Positions 32,318 through 44,400 of a DNA stretch of 64,000 nt are shown in pieces. Under the pieces are notes generated by a model. The model saw nothing but the letters and a program-made list of their open reading frames with translations, searched no databases and had not been told where the DNA came from. Location: NCBI RefSeq assembly GCF_002776525.5, contig NC_045441.1:133196726-133260725 (forward strand), given 5' to 3'. Position 1 is the first letter of the stretch. Each line of letters begins with the position of its first letter. Source of the DNA: Piliocolobus tephrosceles (taxonomy: Eukaryota > Chordata > Mammalia > Primates > Cercopithecidae). The position numbers and the translations under genes were made by a program.

Positions 32318-35300
32318 GACTCAGCCCTGATGGAGGCTGAGGAGGCCCAGCATGGAGCCTCTCCTCCCATCCCTGCCATAGTGGAACTCAGCATTATCCC
32401 TGAGGCTCCCATGAGGAGCAGCCACGTGTCTGCCCTGGGGCTTGAAGCTCAAGAAGATGAGGACCCATCCTATAAATGGAGAGAGGAACACAGACTCTCA
32501 GCAACCCAGCAGAGAGAGTTAAGGGATGTGTGTGACTATGCGGGTGAGACGATGCCCTCTTTTCCCAAGGAAGGTTCTGCAGATGTGGAGCCCAATCAGG
32601 AAAGCCTTGTGGCTGAGGCCTGTGACACTCCGGAACACTGGGAGGCAGCACCCCAGAGCCTGGCAGGCCGACAAGCAAGGACTGTAGCTTCCCCAGAGCT
32701 CTGGGCCTGCCCCATTCAGAGTGATCATCTAGAAATGGCCCCATTTTCCAGTGACCTGGGAAGCGAAGAAGAGGAGGTGGAATTTTGGCCAGGACTTACT
32801 TCTTTGACATTGGGATCTGGACAGGCAGAAGAAGAAGAGGAAACCTCTTCAGATACCTCTGGTCAGACCAGATTTTATTCTCCCTGCGAAGAGCATCCTG
32901 AAGAGACCAACCAGAGTGAAGGCTCTGAAAGTGGGACTATGAGGCAGGGGGAGGAGCTGCCATCGGAGGAGCTTCAGGAAAGTCGAGGGCTCTTGCATCC
33001 CCAGGAGGTCCAAGTTCTGGAGGAGCAGGGGCAGCAGGAAGCAGGATTTCGGGGGGAAAGAACTCTGGGGGAGGCTGTTTGTGCTGATGGGCTGTTGGGG
33101 GAGGAACAGGTGATAGAGCAGGTTAATCGAGAAAAGGGAGAACAGAAGCAAAAACAGGAACAGGTACAAGACGATGTGATGCTTGGGAGACAAGGAGAAA
33201 GAGCGAGGCTCACTGGGGAACCAGAGGGTCTGAATGATGGTGAGTGGGAGCAGGAGGATATGGAGAGGAGGGCTCAGGGTCAGGGAGGTCCAGAACAGGG
33301 AGAAGGGAGAAAGAGGGAGCTGCAGATGCCGGAAGAGAATAGGGTGGACTCTCAGGATGAGAAGAGTCAAAGCTTTGTGGGAAAGTCAGAGGAAGTAACT
33401 GGAAAACAAGAAGATCATGGTCTAAAGGAGAAAGGGGTACCAGTCGGTGGGCAGGAGGAGAAAGAGCCAGGGAGTTGGGATGGGGGCAGGCTGGGGGCAG
33501 TGGGAGGAGTGAGGAGCAGGGAAGAGGAGAATGAGCATCATGGGCCTTCGATGCCCACTCTGGTAGCCCCGGACGACTCTCCTCACTGTGACCTGTTTCC
33601 AGGTGCCTCATATCTCGTGACTCAGATTCCCAGGACTCAGACAGAGTCCAGGGCTGAGGAACTGTCCCCTGCAGCTCTGTCTCCCTCGCTAGAGCCCATC
33701 AGATACTCTCACCAGCCCATTTCTCTATTGGGCTCCTTTTCGACTGAGGAGTCACCTGACAAGGAAGTAGCTCAAAACAGCCAGCAAGAGGGATCCAGGC
33801 TGAGGAAGGGAACAGTGTCCAGCCAAGGGTCTAAGGCAGGCTTTGCCAGTGCATCTGTGACTCCTCCAAGGACACCAGATTCAGCTCCTCCCAGTCCTGC
33901 TGAAGCCTCCCCCATCACACCTGCCTCGGTATCTGCCAGGCCCCCAGGTGCCTTTCCCAGGAGGGAAATCTCTTGTGCTGCACATGCTTCAGAAACTGCC
34001 AGCGCCCCTCTCTCAATGGATGACCCACCTCCCCGGGGGACTTCGGAGATGTGCCCAGCTACCCTCCATGGCTTCCCCTATGCCGGGGCCAGCCCTCCCA
34101 GGCCCCCAGCCAACTCCACAGGCCCCGTCCAGTACTTACGGAGTGACTCCTTCCCCGGTTCTCACAGGACAGAGCAGACTCCAGACCTGGTGGGAATGTT
34201 ACTTTTCCACTCCCACTCAGAGCTGCCCCAGAGGCCCCCCAAACCTGCCATCTACAGCTCTGTGACCCCAAGAAGGGACAGAAATAGTGGTAGGGACTGC
34301 AGCACCGTTTCAGAATCCCTTACTGCCTTATCCACTCTGAAGCAGGACTCTCAAGGATCCATCTCAAATCTAGAGAGGCCCAGCAGTCCTCCCAGCAGCC
34401 AGCCCTGGGGCTCCCCACATCATCCAGCCTTTGCCACAGAGTCTCCCGCCTATGGTTCTTCCCCATCCTTTGTCTCCATGGATGTGAGGATCCACGAACC
34501 TCTGCCCCCGCCTCCCCCAGAGAGGAGGGACGCCCATCCCCCTGTGGTGGAGAGAGATGGCCATCCACGTGTGGTGGTTCCCACACTGAAGCAGCATAGC
34601 CACCCTCCTCCATTGGCCCTAGGTTCAGGGCCATATACCCCCCATAAAGGCCCACTTCCCCAAGCCTCTGACCCGGCTGTGGCCAGGCAGCACCGGCCTC
34701 TGCCATCTACCCCAGACAGCTTCCACCATGCTCAGGTCACCCCCAGGTGGAGATACAACAAACCTTTACCCCCTACCCCTGATTTGCCACAACCCCACCT
34801 TTCTTCCATTTCTGCTCCTGGTATCTCGAGGATATACAGGCCTCTACCCCCGCTACCCATCATAGACCCTCCCACCGAACCACCCCCATTACCCCCAAAG
34901 TCCAGGGGGAGGAGCAGGAGCACTCGGGGAGGACATATGAACTCAGGGGGTCATGCTAAAACAAGACCTGCTTGTCAAGACTGGACAGTCCCCATCCCCA
35001 CCTCTGCTGGACGCACCTCCTGGCCCCCGGCCACAGGTAGATCAACAGAGTCTTTCACTTCCACCAGCAGGAGTAAGAGCGAAGTGTCCCCTGGCATGGC
35101 TTTCAGCAACATGACAAACTTCCTATGCCCCTCTTCCCCTACCACTCCCTGGACTCCGGAGCTCCAGGGACCCACCCCTAAGGATGAAGCGGGAGTCTCA
35201 GAACACCCTGAGGCCCCTGCAAGAGAACCTTTGAGAAGGACAACCCCTCAGCAAGGAACCAGTGGCCCAGGGAGGTCATCTGTGAGCCAAGCAAGGCAGC

Positions 35301-35483
35301 CAGAAAAACCCAGCCATCTGCACCTGGAGAAGGCGTCCAGCTGGCCCCACAGGCGGGACTCAGGGAGGCCACCAGGGGACAACAGTGGACAGGCTGTGGC
35401 TCCTAGTGAGGGGGCCAGCAAGCACAAGGGCTGGAGCCGGCAGGGCCTGCGCAGACCTTCCATCTTGCCTGAGGGCTCCTCAG
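32318..35483 (+). CDS. ARHGEF5: ARHGEF5 exon 2 (codons 1-1051 plus 1 nt)
   Basis: Acceptor TCCTTAG/GACTC, then 12 nt of 5' UTR and the ATG at 32,330. Donor CAG/GTGAGC after 35,483. It is a 3.15-kb uninterrupted reading frame, by far the longest in the window. The product is low-complexity: runs of Glu around residues 144-165 and many Gln/Glu/Gly in 210-400, then Pro/Ser-rich sequence from about 500 with polyproline SH3 ligands. In humans this exon alone corresponds to the duplicated gene ARHGEF35 (established knowledge). The frame continues 8 codons past the donor to a stop at 35,507-35,509. Confidence 0.97.
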
Positions 35484-38400
35484 GTGAGCAAGGACCAGGA
35501 CCACAGTGACACATCAGACCAGGCTTTTCCCAGCTCTTCCCACCTTATCCCATCTTCTGTCCTCAGGGTTCCTAACATTCCCTCTGCTGGCTTCACTCAC
35601 ACATGTGCCTAACCTCAACACAGAGCCCCGAAACGCCCTCCAAGCTCCTTGGGATACTCTTCCTTTTTCCCCTCTATCTCCCTGTCTCTCTCTCAACCAG
35701 CACCTTCTTTGGATGTCCCAAGGTTGTTTTGGACTCCCCTCTACTCTTCAGTTACAGTCCCCGGCTTGCTGTCCTCCTGGGTGGTAGAAAAGGCTTCCTG
35801 TACTTGTCCCAGTCCCATCCTGACCCGTGGCTGGGGATGTCGCTGGTACTGGTCTCCTTCATACTCTCTGCTCTGCCACTTTCTTCCCTCCCAGTTTCCC
35901 AGTAGAGCCCATTTTCCCTTCTGGACCCCTACATCTCCTGCTCTAGGTCTTACCTTCTTTGGCTGTCTCTATCCCTCTGAAATCTCAGTTATCTTCCGCA
36001 TTTCCACTTTTAGATTCAAGAGGTCCAGCCGTGGAGAAACATCTGGGACCCTCGGACACTGTTGTTTTTCGGTGAGTCACCCTCTCCCCTAACAGCCACA
36101 TGGACTCTCTTTACTTGGGATACTGAGATCCCCTCAGGAGAATTTCAGTTGATGAGGGTTCTGAGACCCTGAATGGCTCATTCCTGTTTCTTCCGGGTGT
36201 AAGGAGGAGAGAGAGATGCCGGGATACCAGGGTAGGGAGATGGTCTTTATCTACCTCATTCGGTCAGCTGAGCCTACAAGTCATCTGTCCTCCCAAGCCC
36301 TACGGCCATGAACTAAACCCAAAAAAGCTCCATGTTAGCCCAAGTGGGTCAAGCTGCAACTCTGCCTCTCCGGAGGATTTGATCTTGACATCCCAGCACA
36401 CATCCCATAGGTTAGAGACTTTGTCCCCCACAGTCACCCAGGGTTCTCTGTGTCTAATAGCCAGTAGGTACTCCAGAGCCCTTCTTTACTCCACAGGGAG
36501 AAAAAACCAAAGGAGGTGATGGGAGGCTTTTCAAGACGCTGCTCCAAGCTCATCAACTCCTGTGAGTACCTTGACATGGAACTATAGACCCAGGTGGGCA
36601 TTCTGCCCAGCACTGGAGAGGGGCTTGTGACTGTCAGCAGCGGGGTGGGAATGTCCCTAGCGAGAAGGCATTGCAGAAGATCTGTTTCCCAACCTCCACT
36701 CACGTCCTTTCTTCCTGCTTCTCTTCCTTCCCATGCTTCTTTGCCCTGCAGCCCAGCTGCTTTACCAGGAGTATAGTGATGTTGTCCTGAATAAGGAGAT
36801 CCAGAGCCAGCAGCGGCTGGAGAGCCTGTCTGAGACACCCGGGCCTAGCTCTCCACGGCAGCCTCGGAAGGCCCTGGTCTCGTCGGAGTCGTACCTGAAG
36901 CGGCTCTCCGTGGCCTCCAGCGGCTCCCTCTGGCAGGAAATCCCCGTGGTGCGCAACAGCACCGTGCTGCTCTCCATGACTCACGAAGACCAAAAGCTGC
37001 AAGAGGTACTGGGCAGGCCTTGGTGGGGAGGGGGCTATAGAAAAGATGACAAGGTCTCGTGTGCTAGCATCCTTCTCTCCCGCTCACCACTGCCACCAAG
37101 AGTTGGCTGTCCCCACCACACAGGCGTGTGTACATGCCACAGCTGTGGGTCATGTCCGTTCTGAAGAAGTTGAATTGTTTTCTGGATTTCACCACCTCCC
37201 CTTTTATCCTCACCTCCTCATGCCATGGGCCACTTACTCCTACCTGCTGTTGGTCTGGGCTATACAGGGTGGCCATTGCCTCTGAATTTGTGTGGAGGAA
37301 TGTGGAGTTAATCCCATCATCACTGCTGTTTCAGGGTAGAGGAAAGCTTCCCTTTTCAACCAGGGTTTCAGGCTACACTACAGTTTTCCTCTTTAGCCAA
37401 GGCACATTCAGGGGCTCTTTGTTGGGTCCCTTGAAGAGGGCCCCTTGCAGCTGTCCTGTGGTCCATCAATCTGACAGGGACCTTAGAATGATCGCCAGTC
37501 CCTGCTTGGTTGTTACTCCCAACAGCAAGACTGAACTAGAGGCTGTTTGCCTGATTCTAAGCTATTACCATTAGTAACTTTTACATGGAGAGCGCCACTT
37601 AATAATTTGTCTGAAATACGGGGTAAAACCTTTCTTCCCAGAAAGACCATATGGAACAATGGAATAGAATAATGTTTAAGAAATTGGGTTCAGGAAGAAA
37701 TGACCTGGATATGAAACCCACTTTTTTTTTTTTAATTATTAATTTATTAGAGACAGGATCTTGCTCTGTCACTCAGGCTGGAGTACAGTGTTACAATCAT
37801 TGTTCACTGCAGCCTCAACCTCCTGGGCTCGAGCAGTCTTCGCGCCTCAGCCTTCCAAGTAGCTAGGACTACTGGTATGTGCCACTATGCCTAGCTGATT
37901 TTTAAATTTTTTGTAAAAATGTGTCTCATTATGTTGCCCAGTGTCTCGAACTCCTGGGCTGAAGCAATACTCCTGCTTCGGCCTCCCAAAGTGCTGGAAA
38001 TACAGGCATGAGCCACTGAGCCCAGCCGCAGAGCCCACTTTAATATTTCCAATTTACATTTGGCCAAACGATGTGACCTTTCTAAGCCTCGGTTTCCTCA
38101 TTTGTAAAACTGAGATACAAACAGTTACCACAAGAATCAAGAAACATGAATGCCTGGTACACAGTAATTTCTCAAAAAATGTTGACTTTTCATTTTAAGT
38201 AAGCCAGACCTAGGTTTGAAACATGACTTCACCATTTACTAGCTTAGGCAGCCTTATAACTTCACTAAATCTCAGTTTCCTCACTTGCAAATTGAGGATA
38301 ATAATGCCTACCTTTCAGGGTTGCTGAATGGTTTAAATGAAATAATGCATATCTAATTTAGCAATAATGTTTGATGTATAGTTTGATAAATATTAGTGCC

Positions 38401-41400
38401 ATACTCTCTGCCTTTCAGAGGCAGGGAGGAGTAAAATTTGGGCCAGGAGGACTTATGGATAGACAATGCTTTTACCAAGTCAGAGACAGAATACATTTTT
38501 AGACTTTGCAAAGTTCAGACTTGAGAGCCCTGTTCTGGCTGCAAATTTTTAAGTACAGAGAAGATATTTAGAAAATAACTGATCTTCCCCATATTTGTTG
38601 ACCAAACAATGGGAGATGACACGAGTTCTAGCTCTCTTTTACCAACTCCAGCATACTGGGAAGTCCATCGGGGCTCCTATTCCAGCCCTGGTCTCGTGTT
38701 TGTGAGAAGAAAGGGCTTTACATGTCTATCTCTTAAACACACATAATTCATTTTATAAAGTAGCCCCTCTGGGGTCCACGAAGTGCTTTCACAGACTCCA
38801 TTTCTTTTGACTGTCACGTCTTCCACAGTGAGATGGGGGTCACTATATCCACATAAAAGGACAAGAAAAGTGAGATTCAGAGAGGTTAAATGAACTACCC
38901 AAAGTCAGTCGTGTAGTGAATGTTAGAGCAAGGATGCAAATGAGCCTTCAGTGTCCCTGTTCAGGGCTGTTGTATGGGAGGGTCATCTGGCTGTGTCGTT
39001 GGTCATCCAAGTCATCACCAGGGTGTGTGTGTCTCCTTTCTCTTTTCTATCCAGGCATCTCTCTTGAGGCCTCATGCTTTTCATCCAAGCTAGAGGCATG
39101 GTCGTGAGTCATGGCGCACCTCGCTGGAACCTCCACACAAGTTCTCACATGCTGGGCATGCATTAAACCACAGCTGCGCCATCTTGTTCTCAGATATCCT
39201 GCTTCTGTCTCCTGCTTCTCATCTGTCCTCAAACCTCAGACTGAGCTCATCACCTTCATCCCCTAAATCTATGCCTTTTTCAAAGTTCTCTGGCTCAGTA
39301 AATTACTCCATCATTCACTCAGGTGCCCGACTCAAAAAGCTTTTGCTTGAGTACAAAACATTAGCTTTGAACTGTCCTTCTCTTTAAGGCTCCATTTCTA
39401 GCAAATAATCCAACCCTTCTAATTCTACCTCATAAATAGTTATAAAATTAATCTACTTCTCTTCAGCTCCATGGCTATTCAGGCCTTCATCTCTCGTGGA
39501 ATTATTACAACAGTTTCTTAACATGGCTCTTGCTTCTTTTCATCTTTTATTCTCATTCTGCTTAGAAATATATTTATAAAAAACAGGCTGGGCGCAACAG
39601 CTCACACCTCTAATCCCAGCACTTTGGGAAGCCAAGGAGGGTGGATCAACTGAGGTCAAAAGCTCGAGACCAGCCTGGCCAATATGGTGAAACCCCGTCT
39701 CTACTAAAAATACAAAAATTAGCTGGGCGTGGAGGTGCACACCTGTCATCCCAGCTACTCAGGAAGCTGGGGCAGGAGAATCGCTGGAACCTGGGACATG
39801 GAGGTTGCAGTGGGTTGAGATCATGTCACTGCACTGCAGTCTGGGTGACAAAGCGAGACTCCATCTCAAAAAATAATAATAACTTTATAAAAAGCAAATC
39901 TGGTTAAGTTATTCTCCTATGTAAGGCCTATTTTCATTGTCCCATTGTCTTAAGTCCAAACAATTTTACATTGTTTACATTACCCTTAAGGCCTCCTGGA
40001 CTGCTACAACTTCATCTGTTGCCACTGCTGCTGTACACTTGGTTCAAAAAATGCTCAATTTAGTTTAGTTAGTTTGCTTGTTTTGAGACAGGGTCTCACT
40101 CTGTCACCCAGGCTGAAGTGCAGGGGCGCGATCTTGGCTCACTGTAACCTCACCTCCCAGGCACAAGCAATCCTTCCGCCTCTGCCTCTCAAATAGCTGG
40201 GACTACAGGTGCATGCCACCATACCTGGCTAATTTTTGTATTTTTTGTAGAGACAGAGTCTCTCTCTGTCACCCAGCCTGGTCCTGAACTCCCGGACTCA
40301 AGCGATGCACCCACCTCAGCCTCCCAAAGTGTTGGGATTATAGGCGTGAGCCACTGCGCCCAGTCTACTTAGTTTTTTTAATATAGATTTTATTGTGTAT
40401 ATTCAAGATATACAACATGATGTTATGGGATACATATAAATAGTAACACAGTTACCCTAGTGAAGCAAATTAACATATTCATCTGATTTTGTTATTCATT
40501 TTTTGTTCTTGTTTTTGTGTTATTTAGATTTCTGGAAAGCATAGTTTTCTTACACCTTTGAAGGACTGTACCTGTGCTTCAACCCCAGATTAAATCCTAC
40601 TCAAATGCTCTTCCCCTCTCCCCGCAGATCAACTAAGGTTCTGGTGTGACCGTGAACCATAAAAGGATCTTGCCCACCGCTCTACCCCTAAAACATTACA
40701 CAGTGGCTGGCATCTTCCAGGGGGGGTAAATAAAATTCTTAGTTAATCTTCCTCATCTCCAACCTCCTAGGTCAAATTTGAGCTGATCGTGTCAGAGGCC
40801 TCCTATCTGCGCAGTCTAAACATAGCTGTGGATCATTTCCAACTTTCAACCTCACTCCGGGCCACACTTTCCAACCAGGAGCATCAATGGCTCTTCTCTC
40901 GTTTACAGGATGTGCGAGACGTCAGCGCCACGTGAGATCCCCCTTCTCTCAAATCCCACTCACTCAGCCTCGCTGTTGTGAGGCTTTAAATGTTCCATTG
41001 TTTTTTTCCCCCATTAGAAACCCTCTCATTTTCTTATGAGATGGGATGAAATTGGGCCTCAGTTTCTTCCATGATTCCTGATGGCTGTAGGAAAAAGAAT
41101 AGCAAGAAGAGGAGAGGGCCTGTGGGTGGATAGATCCATTAACGGAGAAGTAAATGAGCAGTGTTTCCTGGGTGGAGGTTTTGGATGACTGTGGTCATGC
41201 ACTGCATTGGAGATGAGGTGGAAACACCATCTAAAGATCAGAAAACCTGAACAGGGTCAAAAGAAGAATGAGAAATGGAATATTAGAATAAAAGTGTTAT
41301 ATTAGGCTCAAACTCGGGACAGTTTTGGAGAGAATTCTAGTGCATAGCAAGGAGCACAGAGCAAAGGAGAGTCAATAGAAGTTATTGGCTAATGGAGTGA

Positions 41401-44400
41401 AGAAGTCACCAGCTCAGTGTACATCAGGGGCCAGTCAACTGCTTAACTGAGGCCCAGAAGTCTCATGAGACTTGTTTAAATCCTGTACAGGTTCCTTTCA
41501 GACCTGGAAGAAAACTTTGAGACCAATATCTTCTCCTTCCAAGTATGTGATGTAGTCCTGAACCATGCCCCAGACTTCCGCCGGGTCTACCTGCCTTATG
41601 TCACCAACCAGACCTATCAGGAACGCACCTTCCAGAGCCTGATGTGAGACTCATCCTCCATTCAATCCCCATGTAGGCCTGCAGTGACCATGCACCAGTC
41701 CCCAGCCCAGCGGGCTATCCCAAGAGCACACTTCCCCATCCCGCCCTCCGTGTTGGTTCCCCCAACCATCACATCTGAGCGCCCTGGACATCAGCTCCCA
41801 CTGCTCTTTCCCAACCCACAGATATTCCACTGAGCTCCCTTCCCCGCACCTTCACTGCATCCCCATTGCTCCCCACATCCCCCTTCCCCTAAGGCTCGCT
41901 CTCCATGCAGGAATAGCAACAGCAATTTCCGAGAGGTCTTGGAGAAGCTGGAGAGCGACCCCGTCTGCCAGCGCCTTTCCCTCAAGTCCTTTCTGATTCT
42001 GCCCTTCCAACGCATCACCCGCCTCAAACTGCTGCTCCAGGTAGGGCAGATGCTACCTTGATCCTCTCCCCTTAACTCAAAGGGATGCCCTCAGGAAGAC
42101 CCATAACAAAGGACCAACCATTCTTCTGCCAGATCTCCACATCCTGTCTCCCTGCTGCCCACTGCCTGTTTGCTTAGAAATGTTTGCTGCTGAAATGTGG
42201 TCCCGGGGCTTCTCCATTCACCTGCCCCCAATCATTTCTTCCTGTTTCCCGTTTCTTCTTCCCCTATCACTCCTGCCCACTGTGTGTTCAATAGAACATT
42301 CTGAAGAGAACACAGCCTGGCTCCTCGGAGGAGGCAGAGGCCACGAAGGCGCACCATGCCCTGGAGCAGGTAGGCAGCCACCACCTCCAATCTGACCCTC
42401 TGACCCTCTGTGTGTTCTTCCCAGAGAGTCTTCCCCGCCTAGGCCCATGACTCCAGGGAGCATGGGAGGTGGGACCCTGGTGGGAGAGCTCAGCCACCTC
42501 CCTGCATCCACCAAACTTCCAAACAGACACACCCCACAGCCACCTGTCCCACGCTGAGCACACTCCACATCAAGGGACTGTGCCCTCTCCACCATCGCCC
42601 CCACATTCAATCTCATTTTTACTCAGTCCAAGAATGTTCTTCCGGGTCATGCAAAGTTGCCTAGGACTTGTGCTTGATACTGCCTGCCCAATTCCAGCCT
42701 GGGAGAAATCTGAGGCTGTCATAATCTATTTACAGATTGCCTGCAGGGGACTCAAAGGTCAAAGCCTCTAACACGGTGCCCTTCCCCTTTCCTCACTCTA
42801 TGCACCCCTAGCTGATCCGGGACTGCAATAATAGTGTCCAGAGTATGCGACAGACAGAGGAGCTAATCTACCTGAGCCAGAAGATTGAGTTTGAGTGCAA
42901 AGTGAGTTGGTCCCGTGCACGCCATCCCTGCCCATAAACTCCCTCAACATGTCCTGCAGATGACCCCCTAACCTGGAACCACCTTGCTCACATTATCCCC
43001 AGCCCCTCCCCTCATTTCTGCCCAACTTCTGTTCTGTCCTATTTCTGGGAGGCCTACTTTGGTCTCCAAGACATATTGCTAAGTGAAAAGAGAAGGTAAA
43101 GAAAAGTGTGTGTATTATATCACCTTTGGTATAAAAGTGGGAGGATACAAATACATACAGGTATCTGCTTGTGTGTACATACGGAAACTCTGGAAGGAGA
43201 ATAAGAAAAAAAGGAATAGTGGTTACCTGAGGACAAGGGGGTGCATTTGAGAAATGGGCAGATAAGAGAGAACTTTTCAGGATGAGCCTTTATAAAACAA
43301 TGTTTTGGTGCTTGAGTCATTTATTACTTTATCAAATCTCTTTCTAGTCTAATCAAACCTACGTAAGTTTGGATCCAAATTTAGGACCAACATCCTTCAT
43401 CGAAATACAAATCTAAAATGACATTCCACATTCAAATTCCAACTTAGAATCTTTTTTTTTTTTCTTTTCTTTTTTTTTTTTTTTTTTTTTTGACAGAGTC
43501 TCAGTCTGTCGCCCCAGGCTAGAGTGCAGGGGTGCGATCTTGGCTCACTGCAACCTCCACCTCCCAGGTTCAAGCGATTCTCATGCCTCGGCCTCCCGAG
43601 TAGCTGGGATTCCAGGTCTGCACTACCATGTCTGGCTGATTTTTGTATTTTTAGTAGAGATGGGGTTTCACCATGGTGGACAAGCTGATCTCCAACTTGT
43701 GGCCTCAAGTGATCCGCCCATCTCTGCCTTCCAAAGTGCTGGGATTATAGGCATGAGCCACCACGCCCGTGGTTAGAACAGATACTATCTTTACACTCCT
43801 GAAAAAGAAAGAAAATCCCTTATTCACATACTAAGCATAGACCACACCCTCATCTTTAACCAAATTCCAGCTCCAAGACGCCCCACCTGGTTCTTCTTCT
43901 CACCCCCACATTTGATTCCAACTGCTCACATATCTCTGGTATAATAAAAAATGGAATTGATACCAGACCTGCCTCTAATATTTTAACCTCTAAGACACAT
44001 ACAGTGTTCACTGACTTGTTCCATCACATACTCTGATTGGACTCTTCCATCCCTCCTTCAGTTCAGGCTTCTAGGGCAGAGCTGTCCCACACACTCACTA
44101 TCCTGAGTGGGACCATAGGCATCTTCTGTTTGCCTGAGCATACAACCATGGGATCCACACTCCAGTGGACAGTGGTAGTTAGAGGGTTCAGAGAGAAAGA
44201 GAATCTAAGTGACGGGTTATGAGCCGGAAGGCAGATGTGGAAGAGATGCTTGTTCGAGGTGGAACTTGCATGGAAGCATCGTGGGAAGGAGGGCAGGACC
44301 GGGAGCAAACCTCATGCTTCTCCCATATGTGACACTGCCTTCTCTCTCTTCCTCTGCCCCGTAGATATTCCCGCTCATTTCTCAGTCACGCTGGCTGGTG

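Larger units (their letters stand above)
35484..36751 (+). other. ARHGEF5: Introns 2-4 of ARHGEF5 (short, repeat-poor)
   Basis: These short introns around exons 3 and 4 hold no interspersed repeat that I can recognise. Intron 2 keeps the exon 2 frame open for 8 codons only. Pyrimidine-rich stretches precede each acceptor. Confidence 0.7.
37006..40770 (+). other. ARHGEF5: ARHGEF5 intron 5 (repeat-filled)
   Basis: 3.8-kb GT-AG intron. From left to right it holds unique sequence to 37.7 kb, an Alu, three MIR relics (38.03-38.97 kb), L2-like sequence split by two Alus (39.2-40.07 kb) and an L1 3' UTR-like fragment (40.38-40.53 kb). No conserved reading frame was seen. Confidence 0.65.
40932..42294 (+). 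other. ARHGEF5: Introns 6-8 of ARHGEF5: no repeats recognised
   Basis: Intron 6 (40,932-41,490), intron 7 (41,644-41,910) and intron 8 (42,041-42,294) are short, GC-moderate and free of Alus. They lie between DH exons. Confidence 0.65.

Noticed and set aside
32394..35514. Many antisense and shifted frames within exon 2, up to 173 codons
   Set aside because: Shadows of the long, GC-rich ARHGEF5 exon; no independent support.
36733..37164. Longer open frame around exon 5
   Set aside because: Only 36,752-37,005 is exon. The extensions are intronic and end at consensus splice sites that restore the ARHGEF5 frame.
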